Below, in pieces: positions 36,970 through 45,183 of a stretch of DNA of 64,000 nt (position 1 is its first letter; every line of letters begins with the position of its first letter). Where the stretch lies: positions 62,001 to 126,000 of the forward strand of contig CAVOKN010000010.1 in the NCBI GenBank assembly GCA_963696505.1. Reading direction: 5' to 3'. Position numbers and translations under genes: made by a program. The DNA comes from CAVOKN01 sp963696505 (lineage in GTDB: Bacteria; Pseudomonadota; Gammaproteobacteria; Burkholderiales; Rhodocyclaceae). The notes beneath the pieces were generated by a model. The model was not told the origin of the DNA. It worked only from the letters and a program-made list of their open reading frames with translations, and made no database searches.

Positions 36970-37832
36970 GCATGACGAATCAGCAGGCGCACCAGCACTA
37001 CTACGTTCCGGAGCCCAGCCTCTATCCGTTCATCCTGGCCGGCGGCCTGTTTACGCTGGCGCTGGGTTTCATCCTGAAGATGAACAGCTACGCCCTCGGC
37101 CCCTGGCTCATGCTGGGCGGCACCGGGATCATCCTCTACGTGCTGTTCGGCTGGTTCGGCAAGGTCATCGCCGAAAGCCAGAGCGGCGCCTACCGCGACT
37201 GGGAGGACAAATCCTTCCGCTACGGCATGGTGTGGTTCATCGCCTCCGAGGTGGCCTTCTTCGCCGCCTTCTTCGGCGCCCTGTTCTACGTGCGGGTGAT
37301 ATCGGTGCCAGACTTGGGCGGCATGGTGGGCGCCCACGGCACCACCCTATGGCCGGGCTTCGATCCGGCCTGGCCGACCGCGGGGCCGAAGGGGCCGCAG
37401 TTCACGCCCATGGGCGCCTGGGGCATTCCGGCGCTCAACACCGCGCTGCTGCTTTCTTCAGGCGCAACCGTCACCTGGGCGCACTGGGCACTGCTGAAGA
37501 ACAACCGTGCCCAGCTAACCCTGGGCCTGGCGCTCACGGTGCTTCTGGGCGCGATCTTCCTGTTCTTCCAGGCCTACGAGTACCACCATGCGTACACCGA
37601 ACTGGGCCTCACGCTGGGCGCCGGCGTCTATGGCGCCACCTTCTTCATGCTCACCGGCTTCCACGGTTTCCACGTCACGCTCGGCACCATCATGCTGGCG
37701 GTGGTGCTGCTGCGGGTGATGAAGGGCCACTTCACCTCGGAACGGCATTTCGCGTTCGAGGGCGTGGCATGGTACTGGCACTTCGTCGATGTGGTGTGGC
37801 TGCTGCTCTTCGTCTTCGTCTACTGGCTGTAA
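36966..37832 (+). CDS. ctaE: cytochrome c oxidase subunit III
   Basis: A 288-residue membrane protein starting in an ATGA overlap with ctaG. Seven spans are visible, with the family segments YGMVWFIASEVAFFAAFFGALFY (the conserved Glu in the second part) and FFMLTGFHGFHVTLGTIML, and WYWHFVDVVWLLLFVFVYWL at the C-terminus. Subunit III stabilises the oxidase core. Its stop overlaps the 3' end of the convergent small gene by 13 bases. Confidence 0.95.
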   Translation: MSMTNQQAHQHYYVPEPSLYPFILAGGLFTLALGFILKMNSYALGPWLMLGGTGIILYVLFGWFGKVIAESQSGAYRDWEDKSFRYGMVWFIASEVAFFAAFFGALFYVRVISVPDLGGMVGAHGTTLWPGFDPAWPTAGPKGPQFTPMGAWGIPALNTALLLSSGATVTWAHWALLKNNRAQLTLGLALTVLLGAIFLFFQAYEYHHAYTELGLTLGAGVYGATFFMLTGFHGFHVTLGTIMLAVVLLRVMKGHFTSERHFAFEGVAWYWHFVDVVWLLLFVFVYWL

Positions 37833-38023
37833 CCGGGGATGAGGCCGAAGCGGAAGCTCGCCAGCAGCAACAGAAACACGCCGATCGACAGACCGATGCG
37901 CAGCGTGAGCGCACGCACGGTGCGCGTGCCTGTGCCGCGGTCGCGATAGAGGAAGAACAGGCCCGAGAACAGGCTCCCGATCACGCCGAACAGCATGAGG
38001 ACGATCACCAGCTTGAGCAGCAT
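37820..38023 (-). CDS. DUF2909 twin-span membrane protein
   Basis: A 67-residue protein (MLLKLVIVLMLFGVIGSLFSGLFF, a basic loop RDRGTGTRTVRAL, then a second helix), the usual form of DUF2909 proteins, which lie in oxidase loci. Its ATG on this strand (38021-38023) shares the CATG tetramer with the ATG of the SURF1 gene on the other strand, so the two divergent genes start on the same bases. Function is unknown. Confidence 0.8.
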   Translation of the reverse strand: MLLKLVIVLMLFGVIGSLFSGLFFLYRDRGTGTRTVRALTLRIGLSIGVFLLLLASFRFGLIPGYSQ

Positions 38024-38806
38024 GTCGGACTCCCATCCCACGGTGGAGAAACCCGATTATGCGCGTACGCCGCAACCGGGAGCAATCCGCGGCGGCTGGC
38101 GCTTCCGCCCGCGCCTGCTGCCGACGCTGGCCGCCCTGGTGCTGTTGCCGACCTTCATCTCCCTGGGCAACTGGCAGATGAACAAGGCGCGCACCAAGGG
38201 AAGCACGCAGTCACTTCTTGACGCGCGCAGCCGCGAACCGGCGGTGCAGATGCCGGTCACTGCGGTGGATGCCGACATCGCTGCGCTACCGTCGGGTGAG
38301 CCTCAGCGGACGCTACGAGACCGCAACGCCAGTTCCTTCTCGACAACCGGGTGCACAAGGAGCGCGCCGGCTACCACGTGCTGTCTCCGCTGCGCCTTGC
38401 CGGCAGCGACATGCGCGTTCTGGTCAATCGCGGCTGGGTGCCGGCGCCGGCGGATCATAGTCAGCGTCCGGAGATCGCCACGCCGCAGGGCGAGGTGCAG
38501 ATCACGGGCGTTGCCGTGGTGCCGGGCAGCAAGTTCTTCACCCTCGCACCCGAACCCGCCGCCAGCGGGCAATGGCAGCCAGTGTGGCAGAGCCTGGACC
38601 TTGCCCGCTACCGCGCCAGCGTGGATTTTCCCGTCCAGCCTGTCGTCATCCAGATGGATCCGGACAGCGCAGGGGGCGGCTTCGTGCGCGAATGGCCGCG
38701 CCCCGACGAGCGCATCGAGCGCCACCTCGGCTATGCTTGGCAGTGGTACGGCTTCGCCGCGACCCTGGTGGCGATCTGGCTGGTCGTCAATATCCGACGC
38801 GCATGA
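38022..38806 (+). pseudogene. SURF1-family oxidase assembly protein, two frameshifts
   Basis: ATG 38022 begins a frame with a membrane helix (RLLPTLAALVLLPTFISLGNWQMNKA), the standard SURF1 start. Near 38280 one extra base occurs (after VDADI); the next frame gives LRYRRVSLSGRYETAT. Near 38326 a second extra base (ACGCCAG for ACGCAG) shifts to the third frame, which reads FLLDNRVHKERAGYHVLSPL and ends with the second helix WYGFAATLVAIWLVVNIRRA. SURF1 helps insert heme a into subunit I. Both breaks look like single-base insertions in intact family sequence. Confidence 0.87.
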
Positions 38807-39411
38807 ACAGCGCTACCATGACCGCCGCCGATTCCAAGCCAGCTCAGCCCGGCTCGGGCAAGCGCACGATTCTGCTGATCCTGGCGCTGTTCGTGCTGCC
38901 AGTGCTGATCGCCGCCGGCCTCTACGTCTTCCGCTGGCAGCCGAGCGGGACGATGAATCACGGCGAACTGCTCAAGCCAAGCTTCGCCCTGCCGGATGGC
39001 CTGACCGGGACCGACGGCAAGCCCCTGCCCGCCGAAGAACTGCGCGGCAAGTGGCTGCTGCTGCTGACCGGCACCGGTCCCTGCGACGACGCCTGCGGCA
39101 AGGCGCTGCAGCAGATGCGCAGCGTGCATATCGCCCTGAACAAGGAACGTAACCGCATCCGCCGCGCCTGGATCAACCCCGCTGCCGGTGCCGACCCGGC
39201 CCTGCCCGAACTGCGCCGCACCCTGCCCGACCTGCTCGTCGCCCAGCCCACCGGCGCCGCGTGGACCACGGCTTTCGGCGCCGCGCCCGGACACCGGCTC
39301 TATCTCGCAGACCCCATGGGCAACGTGATCCTGCGTTACCCCGACAAGGCCGATCCCCCGGGCGTACGCAAGGATCTGGAACGGCTGCTCAAGTACTCCT
39401 GGATCGGATAG
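38803..39411 (+). CDS. SCO1-like membrane-anchored thioredoxin-fold protein of the oxidase operon
   Basis: A 202-residue protein with ATG 38803 in an ATGA overlap with the SURF1 end. A single N-terminal helix (RTILLILALFVLPVLIAAGLYVF) anchors a periplasmic domain with KWLLLLTGTGPCDDACGKAL, a CxxxC copper or redox site, and a later YLADPMGNVILRYP strand. This gene is usual between SURF1 and the heme A genes in betaproteobacteria and likely serves oxidase assembly. Confidence 0.8.
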   Translation: MNSATMTAADSKPAQPGSGKRTILLILALFVLPVLIAAGLYVFRWQPSGTMNHGELLKPSFALPDGLTGTDGKPLPAEELRGKWLLLLTGTGPCDDACGKALQQMRSVHIALNKERNRIRRAWINPAAGADPALPELRRTLPDLLVAQPTGAAWTTAFGAAPGHRLYLADPMGNVILRYPDKADPPGVRKDLERLLKYSWIG

Positions 39412-39420
39412 AACGCCGCC

Positions 39421-40314
39421 ATGCAGACACTGACTCTTGCCCAACGCTCCCTGTTCGTCCGGCTGCGCAGCTTTTTCGAACTGTGCAAGCCGCGCGTCAA
39501 TGCACTCATCGTATTCACCGCGATGATCGGCATGTTCCTGGCGCAGGAGGGCTTTCCCCCGCTAGGCCTGTTCCTCGCCGCGTCGCTCGGCATCGCGCTG
39601 GTGGCCGGTGCCGCAGCGGCGGTGAACTGTCTGGTCGAGGCGCAGATCGACGCGCGCATGGCACGCACCCGCGCCCGCCCCACCGCGCTGGGCCAGATCA
39701 ACACCGCCGAAACCCTGGCGCTCGCCACCCTGGTGGGCGGCAGCGGTCTGTGGCTGCTCTACACCGTGGTCAATCCGCTCACCATGTGGCTCACCCTCGC
39801 CACCTTCCTCGGCTACGCGGTCATCTATACCATCGTCCTCAAGCCCGCCACGCCCATGAACATCGTCATCGGCGGCGCCTCCGGCGCCATGCCGCCGATC
39901 CTCGGCTGGGCCGCCATGACCGGCCATCTTTCCCAGGAATCGCTGGCCCTGTTCCTCATCATCTTCGTGTGGACCCCGCCGCATTTCTGGGCGCTGGCCA
40001 TGTACCGGCGCGAGGAATACGCCCGGGTCGGCCTGCCCATGTTGCCGGTCACCCACGGCATTCGCTTCACCTGCCTGCACAGCCTGCTCTACGTCGTCAT
40101 GCTGGCGGCGGTGAGTCTGCTACCCTGGACCCTGGGCATGAGCGGCGCGATCTACCTCGGCGCCGTGCTGCTGCTGAACGCCGGCTTCCTCGCCTACGCC
40201 ATCGCGCTCTACCGCAATTACTCCGACGCCCTGGCGAAAAAGACCTTCCGCTACTCCATCGTCTATCTGACGCTGCTCTTCGCCGCCCTGCTCCTCGACC
40301 ACTTCGCCGGATGA
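39421..40314 (+). CDS. ctaB: protoheme IX farnesyltransferase (heme O synthase)
   Basis: A 297-residue polytopic UbiA-type prenyltransferase. The first Asp-rich site reads NCLVEAQIDARMARTRARP (DxxxxRTxxRP type, here with Asp-Ala-Arg-Met). The second conserved loop is FVWTPPHFWALAMYRREEYARVGLPMLPV. It attaches farnesyl to heme b to make heme O. The gene order here is ctaB before ctaA, the reverse of the common order. Its stop overlaps the ctaA start. Confidence 0.93.
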   Translation: MQTLTLAQRSLFVRLRSFFELCKPRVNALIVFTAMIGMFLAQEGFPPLGLFLAASLGIALVAGAAAAVNCLVEAQIDARMARTRARPTALGQINTAETLALATLVGGSGLWLLYTVVNPLTMWLTLATFLGYAVIYTIVLKPATPMNIVIGGASGAMPPILGWAAMTGHLSQESLALFLIIFVWTPPHFWALAMYRREEYARVGLPMLPVTHGIRFTCLHSLLYVVMLAAVSLLPWTLGMSGAIYLGAVLLLNAGFLAYAIALYRNYSDALAKKTFRYSIVYLTLLFAALLLDHFAG

Positions 40315-41297
40315 CCGCCTATCGCCGGCTGCTCGCCGCGGCGATCCTGCTGGCATTTTGCGTCGTCGGCCTCGGCGCCTACGTGCGCCTCTCGGACGCC
40401 GGGCTGGGCTGCCCCGACTGGCCCGGCTGCTACGGCCACCTCGTCGGCGTGCCCGATGAAGCCCACGAACATGCTGCCGCCGCGCAGGCCTTCCCCGACA
40501 AGCCGGTGGAAGCGAGCAAAGCCTGGAAGGAGATGGTGCACCGCTATTTCGCCGGCACCCTGGGGTTGCTCATCGCGGCGATTGCGGTAATCGCCTGGCG
40601 CGCGCGCGACCAACTCCGGCAATCGCCGCTGCTGCCCACGCTGCTGGTGGGAATCGTCGGCTTCCAGGCGCTGCTCGGCATGTGGACGGTGACCCTGCTG
40701 CTCAAGCCGGTGATCGTCACCGCCCACCTGCTGGGTGGCATGACGACGCTGTCGTTGCTGGTGTGGCTGTGGTTGAGGCAGGCACCGCAACTGGCGATGC
40801 CACCGGCAAGTGGCCTGCTGCGGCTGGGCAGCCTCTTAGCCGTGCTGGCGGTCGCCGCGCAGATCGCGCTGGGCGGATGGGTCAGCAGCAACTACGCGGC
40901 GCTCGCCTGCACCGACTTCCCCACCTGCGGCGGCGCCTGGGTTCCGCCGGACATGGATTTCCGCCACGCCTTCCAGTTCCGCCGCGAGCTCGGCCAAACC
41001 GCCGACGGTGCGCTGCTGAGCCACGCCGCCCTCACTGCCATCCAATGGACCCATCGCATCGGCGCCCTCGCGGTACTGACTTTGGTCGGCGGCCTCGCCG
41101 CGGCCCTCATTCGCCGCCCGCTTTGGCGAAATGCCGGCCTGCTGCTGGCCGCCTTGATGGCGCTCCAGATGACGCTGGGCATCTCCAACCTGCTGCTATC
41201 GCTACCGCTGGTGGTGGCGGTGGCCCACAACCTCGGCGCCGCATTGCTGCTCGCCGCCACCCTGAGCATCGCCTTCAGGATCTGGGCGGCGCGCTGA
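40311..41297 (+). CDS. ctaA: heme A synthase CtaA (COX15)
   Basis: A 328-residue membrane protein starting in an ATGA overlap with ctaB. Eight spans in two related halves are visible, with VRLSDAGLGCPDWPGCYGH and later ACTDFPTCGG (cysteine pairs), and His residues in VHRYFAGTLG and IQWTHRIGALAV that ligate heme. It oxidises heme O to heme A. It is the last gene of the oxidase unit. Confidence 0.93.
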   Translation: MTAYRRLLAAAILLAFCVVGLGAYVRLSDAGLGCPDWPGCYGHLVGVPDEAHEHAAAAQAFPDKPVEASKAWKEMVHRYFAGTLGLLIAAIAVIAWRARDQLRQSPLLPTLLVGIVGFQALLGMWTVTLLLKPVIVTAHLLGGMTTLSLLVWLWLRQAPQLAMPPASGLLRLGSLLAVLAVAAQIALGGWVSSNYAALACTDFPTCGGAWVPPDMDFRHAFQFRRELGQTADGALLSHAALTAIQWTHRIGALAVLTLVGGLAAALIRRPLWRNAGLLLAALMALQMTLGISNLLLSLPLVVAVAHNLGAALLLAATLSIAFRIWAAR

Positions 41298-41335
41298 CAC
41301 TGACCGTTGGCCGCGCAGGGTGGCAAAGCGCCGCA

Positions 41336-41407
41336 GGGCCGCATTCCACCAAGGTGGCGCCTGCGGTGCAAGCTGCGGAACAAACCTTCGATGGTGGAAT
41401 GCGGCCC
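41336..41407 (+). terminator. long inverted repeat between ctaA and mpl
   Basis: GGGCCGCATTCCACCA (41336-41351) pairs perfectly with TGGTGGAATGCGGCCC (41392-41407). The 40-base loop has its own AGGT/ACCT pairing. Immediately after, GGCCCTGGCGGGCC TTTTCC (41403-41422) forms a small terminator-like hairpin. It lies between convergent genes, so a bidirectional terminator is likely; the long stem is larger than needed for that. Confidence 0.6.
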
Positions 41408-41425
41408 TGGCGGGCCTTTTCCTCC

Positions 41426-42775
41426 CTACGCCCCGCCGAGCGCCGCCAGCAGCTTGCCGTGGATGCCGCCGAAGCCGCCGTTGCTCATGACGAGCACGTG
41501 GTCGCCGGAACGGGCGGCGGCGCGCACTGCGGCGACGATCCGATCGATGTCCTCGAAAACCCCGGCCTTGCTACCGAGGGGGGCCAGGGCAGACCGCGCA
41601 TCCCAGCCCAGCGTTGCGGCGTAGCAGTACACGCAGTCGGCGCCGCCCAGACTTGCGGCAAGCTGATCCTTCATCACCCCAAGTTTCATGGTGTTGGACC
41701 GGGGTTCGAGGACGGCGTGGAGCGTCGCCGAGCCGATCTTCTTTCGTAGCGCCCCGACGGTGGCGGCAATGGCGGTGGGGTGATGGGCGAAATCGTCGTA
41801 CACCGCGACGCCGCCTGCCACACCCCGCAGTTCCAGTCGGCGCTTCACCCCGCGGAACGAGTCCAGCGCCGCCAGCGCGTGCCTGGGCGCGACGCCGGCG
41901 TGTCGTGCGGCAGCCACCGCCGCCAAGGCATTGAGCCGGTTGTGCTCGCCCGGCAGTCCCAGCCGCGCCGTGCCGCAGGATTCACCGTTCAGGAACACCT
42001 CTAGGCCCCCGTCCTCGGCAGTTTCGCGCTGCGTCCAGCCTCCTGAACCGCCGAACCACTCCACCGGTGTCCACGCGCCGCAGTCCAGCACGCGGCGTAG
42101 CGAGGCTTCGCCGGCGTTGGCGACGATCAGCCCGGAACGCGGCAGCGTTCGTACGAGATGGTGAAACTGCGTTTCGATCGCCGCCAAATCGCTGAAGATG
42201 TCCGCGTGATCGAACTCGAGATTGTTGAGGATCGCGGTCCGCGGGCGGTAGTGGACGAACTTGGAACGCTTGTCGCAGAAGGCTGTGTCGTACTCGTCTG
42301 CCTCGATCACGAAAAACGGCGACTCACTCCAGCGGGCCGAGACACCGAAGTCCTCCGGAACCCCACCTACCAGAAACCCCGGAGCAAGCCGAGCGTGTTC
42401 CAGGATCCACGCCAGCATGGCAGTGGTCGTCGTCTTGCCATGGGTTCCAGCAACGGCGAGCACCCACTTCCCCATCAGCACCGATTCCGCCAGCCACTGC
42501 GGTCCCGACAGGTAGGGAAGCCCCCGGTCCAATATTTCCTCCAGCAGGGGATTGCCGCGGGAGATCGCGTTTCCGACCACATACACGTCCGGATTCAGCG
42601 CGACCTGATCCGCCCCGTAGCCTTGTATCAGGTCGATACCCGCGGTTTCGAGCTGCGTGCTCATCGGCGGGTACACGTTGGCGTCGCAGCCGCTAACCCG
42701 ATGGCCTGCCGCGCGCGCCAGCAGCGCAACGCCCCCCATGAAGGTGCCGCAGATACCGAGAATGTGGATGTGCAT
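41426..42775 (-). CDS. mpl: UDP-N-acetylmuramate:L-alanyl-gamma-D-glutamyl-meso-diaminopimelate ligase Mpl
   Basis: A 449-residue Mur ligase that recycles cell-wall tripeptide. It begins MHIHILGICGTFMGGVALLA, with the ATP loop AGTHGKTTTTAM near residue 110 and the SGCDANVYPPMS segment typical of Mpl. NNLEFDHADIF and YDDFAHHPTAI (the C-terminal ligand site) are also present. Length matches E. coli Mpl. It is divergent from the hypothetical gene at 42846. Confidence 0.95.
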   Translation of the reverse strand: MHIHILGICGTFMGGVALLARAAGHRVSGCDANVYPPMSTQLETAGIDLIQGYGADQVALNPDVYVVGNAISRGNPLLEEILDRGLPYLSGPQWLAESVLMGKWVLAVAGTHGKTTTTAMLAWILEHARLAPGFLVGGVPEDFGVSARWSESPFFVIEADEYDTAFCDKRSKFVHYRPRTAILNNLEFDHADIFSDLAAIETQFHHLVRTLPRSGLIVANAGEASLRRVLDCGAWTPVEWFGGSGGWTQRETAEDGGLEVFLNGESCGTARLGLPGEHNRLNALAAVAAARHAGVAPRHALAALDSFRGVKRRLELRGVAGGVAVYDDFAHHPTAIAATVGALRKKIGSATLHAVLEPRSNTMKLGVMKDQLAASLGGADCVYCYAATLGWDARSALAPLGSKAGVFEDIDRIVAAVRAAARSGDHVLVMSNGGFGGIHGKLLAALGGA

Positions 42776-42845
42776 GGAGGGGAAAAGAGTAGAATGGCGC
42801 CGGATTCTAAATCAATCGGTGGCGAACTGCCGCGAAGTTGCGCCC

Positions 42846-43460
42846 ATGTCCCATCGTCAGAAGCAGCACGCGCCGCATCATGTCACCATGCGGCGCAACA
42901 TTGCCAGCCTCGCCGCCCGATTGATGGCCGAGGACGGAATCAGCGACTACGGCATGGCGAAGCGCAAGGCAGCACGCCAACTGGGGGCGCCGGAAACCGA
43001 GGCTTTGCCCAACAATGCCGAGATCGAAGTCGAGCTGCGCGCCTACCAGGCTATCTACCAAGGCGAAGAGCAGCAGGAGCGACTCAGGCATCTGCGGACC
43101 GCAGCGCTGTCCCTGATGCGGCTGCTGGAACCCTTTACGCCCTACCTCACCGGCCCCGTCCTGGACGGCACCGCCGGGCGTTTCGCGCAGGTCGAGCTGC
43201 TGCTCTTCCCCGACTCGGCGAAAGCCGTGGAAATCTTCCTTCTCGACCGCGGCATCGAATACCGCCACGGAGAAGTGCGCCGCAGCGCGGGCGATGCCCC
43301 GGAAGCCGTGCTGGAGCTGGAGTGGGAGGACACTACCGTCAATCTCGCCATTCACGATCCGATCAGCGAACGCATCCAATACCGCAACCCCCGCACCGGC
43401 CGCATTGCGGAGCGCGCATCGCTGAGCGCCGTGGAGGCCCTGGTCACAGAGGACGCATGA
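42846..43460 (+). CDS. conserved protein of unknown function between mpl and tlpA
   Basis: A 204-residue protein from ATG 42846 (MSHRQKQHAPHHVTMRRNIASLAARLM). The N-terminal helix set (DGISDYGMAKRKAARQLG, EIEVELRAYQAIYQGEEQQ) is followed by a strand-rich part (TGPVLDGTAGRFAQVELLLFPDSAKAVEIFLLD) that has the look of a nucleotidyltransferase-like fold, without clear catalytic residues. It overlaps the tlpA-like gene by ATGA. Its position next to mpl is typical of Rhodocyclales; despite that it is not a Mur ligase. Confidence 0.7.
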   Translation: MSHRQKQHAPHHVTMRRNIASLAARLMAEDGISDYGMAKRKAARQLGAPETEALPNNAEIEVELRAYQAIYQGEEQQERLRHLRTAALSLMRLLEPFTPYLTGPVLDGTAGRFAQVELLLFPDSAKAVEIFLLDRGIEYRHGEVRRSAGDAPEAVLELEWEDTTVNLAIHDPISERIQYRNPRTGRIAERASLSAVEALVTEDA

Positions 43461-43994
43461 GGAAATCCCAGCAACTACTGATTCTCCTGGCGGTGGCGGT
43501 GGCCGCCGCCATCGCCGGGGCGCTTTACCACAATGCCAAACCGCTAGGTATCGGCCAGCCCGCCGACCCCGATGCGGCGTCCCGGCTGCTGGCGCTGACC
43601 CTGCCCGACCTGGAAAACAAGAGTCGCACCCTGTCGGAGTGGCGCGGCAAAGTCATGGTGGTCGAACTTCTGGGCCACCTGGTGCCCGCCCTGCCGCGAC
43701 GAGATCCCCGGATTCATCGATCTGAGCAGGAAATATGCGGACAAGGAGGTTCAATTCGTCGGTATCAGCATCGATTCGGCGGACAAAGTGAAGGTATTCG
43801 CCGAGGAGAACCATATCGGCTACCCGTTGCTGATTGGCGAGTCGGGCGCCATGAGCCTTGCGCCCGTTTTCGGCAACCGCAGCATGGGCCTGCCTTTCAC
43901 CGTCATCCTGGATCGCAGCGGCGCGGTGCATCAGGTTCGCATCGGGCGACTCGACAAACCCGACCTCGATGCCATCCTGGCCAAGTTGATCTGA
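43457..43994 (+). pseudogene. TlpA/ResA-like thiol-disulfide reductase, one frameshift
   Basis: ATG 43457 opens a frame with a membrane anchor (LLILLAVAVAAAIAGALYH) and LTLPDLENKSRTLSEWRGKVMVV. An extra G at about 43664 destroys NFWATWCPPCRDEIPGF, which is readable in the next frame with the WCPPC active site. That frame continues FVGISIDSADKVKVFAEENHIGYPLLIG to the stop at 43992-43994. Such membrane-tethered thioredoxins reduce apocytochrome c or other exported disulfides. The break is a single base in intact sequence. Confidence 0.87.
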
Positions 43995-44038
43995 CGGCCG
44001 AGCACCAGGGACCGATGGTCGCTGCCCGGCGAGGCCAC

Positions 44039-44075
44039 AAACTGGACAGTTTGCTGTCAATTGCGGCAAACTGGC
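44039..44075 (+). promoter_or_regulatory. palindrome and direct repeat before aroQ
   Basis: AAACTG (44039-44044) and CAGTTT (44047-44052) form a palindrome, and CAAACTGG recurs about 30 bases on (near 44067-44074), just before the aroQ start. The arrangement looks like a repressor site. No regulator can be named. Confidence 0.35.
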
Positions 44076-44079
44076 GCCC

Positions 44080-44583
44080 ATGACAGCGCAAAAGCGCAGC
44101 GCCAGGAGCAACACCGCGGACACCAAACGGGACCGCGCCGGGAGGATCCTGGTCCTCCACGGACCGAACCTGAACCTTCTGGGCACCCGCGAGCCCGAGG
44201 TCTATGGCCGCACCACGCTTGCGGATATCCACGCCGCCATGGCGGGGCGTGCCCGCGCGGCCGGAGTTGTCCTGGAAAGCTTCCAGAGCAACAGCGAAGG
44301 CGAACTGATCAACCGCGTCCAGGGGGCGGCGACCGAAGGCATCGACTTCGTGATCATCAACCCCGCCGGCTACACCCACACCAGCGTCGCGCTTCGCGAT
44401 GCCCTGGCTGCCATCGGTGTCCCGTTCATCGAAGTTCATTTGTCCAACGTGTTTGCGCGCGAGCCTTTCCGCCACCACTCCTACTTTTCCGACCTGGCGG
44501 TCGGCGTCATCGCCGGCCTCGGGGCCCACGGCTACGAGCTTGCCCTCGAACACGCCTTGCGGCGCATGGCCGCAAGCGCCTGA
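44080..44583 (+). CDS. aroQ: type II 3-dehydroquinate dehydratase AroQ
   Basis: A 167-residue enzyme of the shikimate pathway. Family hallmarks are LVLHGPNLNLLGTREPEVYG (catalytic Arg and Tyr at the end), FQSNSEGELINRVQ, NPAGYTHTSVALRDAL and EVHLSNVFAREPFRHHSYFSD with the catalytic His pair region. The first 20 residues (QKRSARSNTADTKRDRAG) are an extra polar tail. It is followed by accB with a gap of 55 bases. Confidence 0.95.
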   Translation: MTAQKRSARSNTADTKRDRAGRILVLHGPNLNLLGTREPEVYGRTTLADIHAAMAGRARAAGVVLESFQSNSEGELINRVQGAATEGIDFVIINPAGYTHTSVALRDALAAIGVPFIEVHLSNVFAREPFRHHSYFSDLAVGVIAGLGAHGYELALEHALRRMAASA

Positions 44584-44638
44584 CACACGACACTGTTCGC
44601 GGCGCCCAAGTCCGGTTGCCGCGTGAAAGGACCGTTCC

Positions 44639-45094
44639 ATGGATCTACGCAAGCTCAAGAAGCTGATCGATCTGGTGCAGGAATCCGGAATCACCGAACT
44701 CGAAGTCACCGAAGGCGAGGAGAAGGTGAAGATCGTCAAGCACGGCGCGGCGCCAGCCCCTGCGCCTGCCATGTACACGGTCGCCGCGGCCCCTGCGCAC
44801 GCCGCGGCGGTGGCGTCATCCGCTGATCCTGTGCCGCCGGCTGCCCCTGCCGAACCGGAGGGTGCGGTGGTCAAGGCGCCGATGGTAGGCACGTTCTATC
44901 GTTCGACGTCGCCGGGGTCCAAGGCCTTCGTCGAACTCGGCCAGACCGTGGGCGTGGGCGATCCGCTCTGCATCATCGAGGCGATGAAACTCATGAACGA
45001 GATCGAATCCGACGCCGCCGGCGTGGTCAAGGCGATTCTGGTCGAAAACGGCCAACCGGTCGAATACGGCCAGCCCCTGTTCGTCGTCGGCTGA
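44639..45094 (+). CDS. accB: acetyl-CoA carboxylase biotin carboxyl carrier protein
   Basis: A 151-residue carrier: an N-terminal domain (MDLRKLKKLIDLVQESGITELEVTEG), an Ala/Pro linker and the biotinyl domain with EAMKLMNE (biotinylated Lys 117). It shuttles carboxyl groups from AccC to the transferase. ATG 44639 follows GAAAGGACCGTTCC. It is 89 bases from accC and is co-directed. Confidence 0.96.
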   Translation: MDLRKLKKLIDLVQESGITELEVTEGEEKVKIVKHGAAPAPAPAMYTVAAAPAHAAAVASSADPVPPAAPAEPEGAVVKAPMVGTFYRSTSPGSKAFVELGQTVGVGDPLCIIEAMKLMNEIESDAAGVVKAILVENGQPVEYGQPLFVVG

Positions 45095-45183
45095 TGCGGT
45101 CAGCGGACCCGAACGGCGCCGAACAAGGCGCAATCCGTCGCGATCCGGCGACCAACAGCGTTCATCCGTAGCGAATCGCCGCC

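Noticed and set aside
42846..43460. UDP-N-acetylmuramate ligase activity for the gene next to mpl
   Set aside because: It lacks the ATP loop and all Mur ligase domains; the idea rests only on adjacency.
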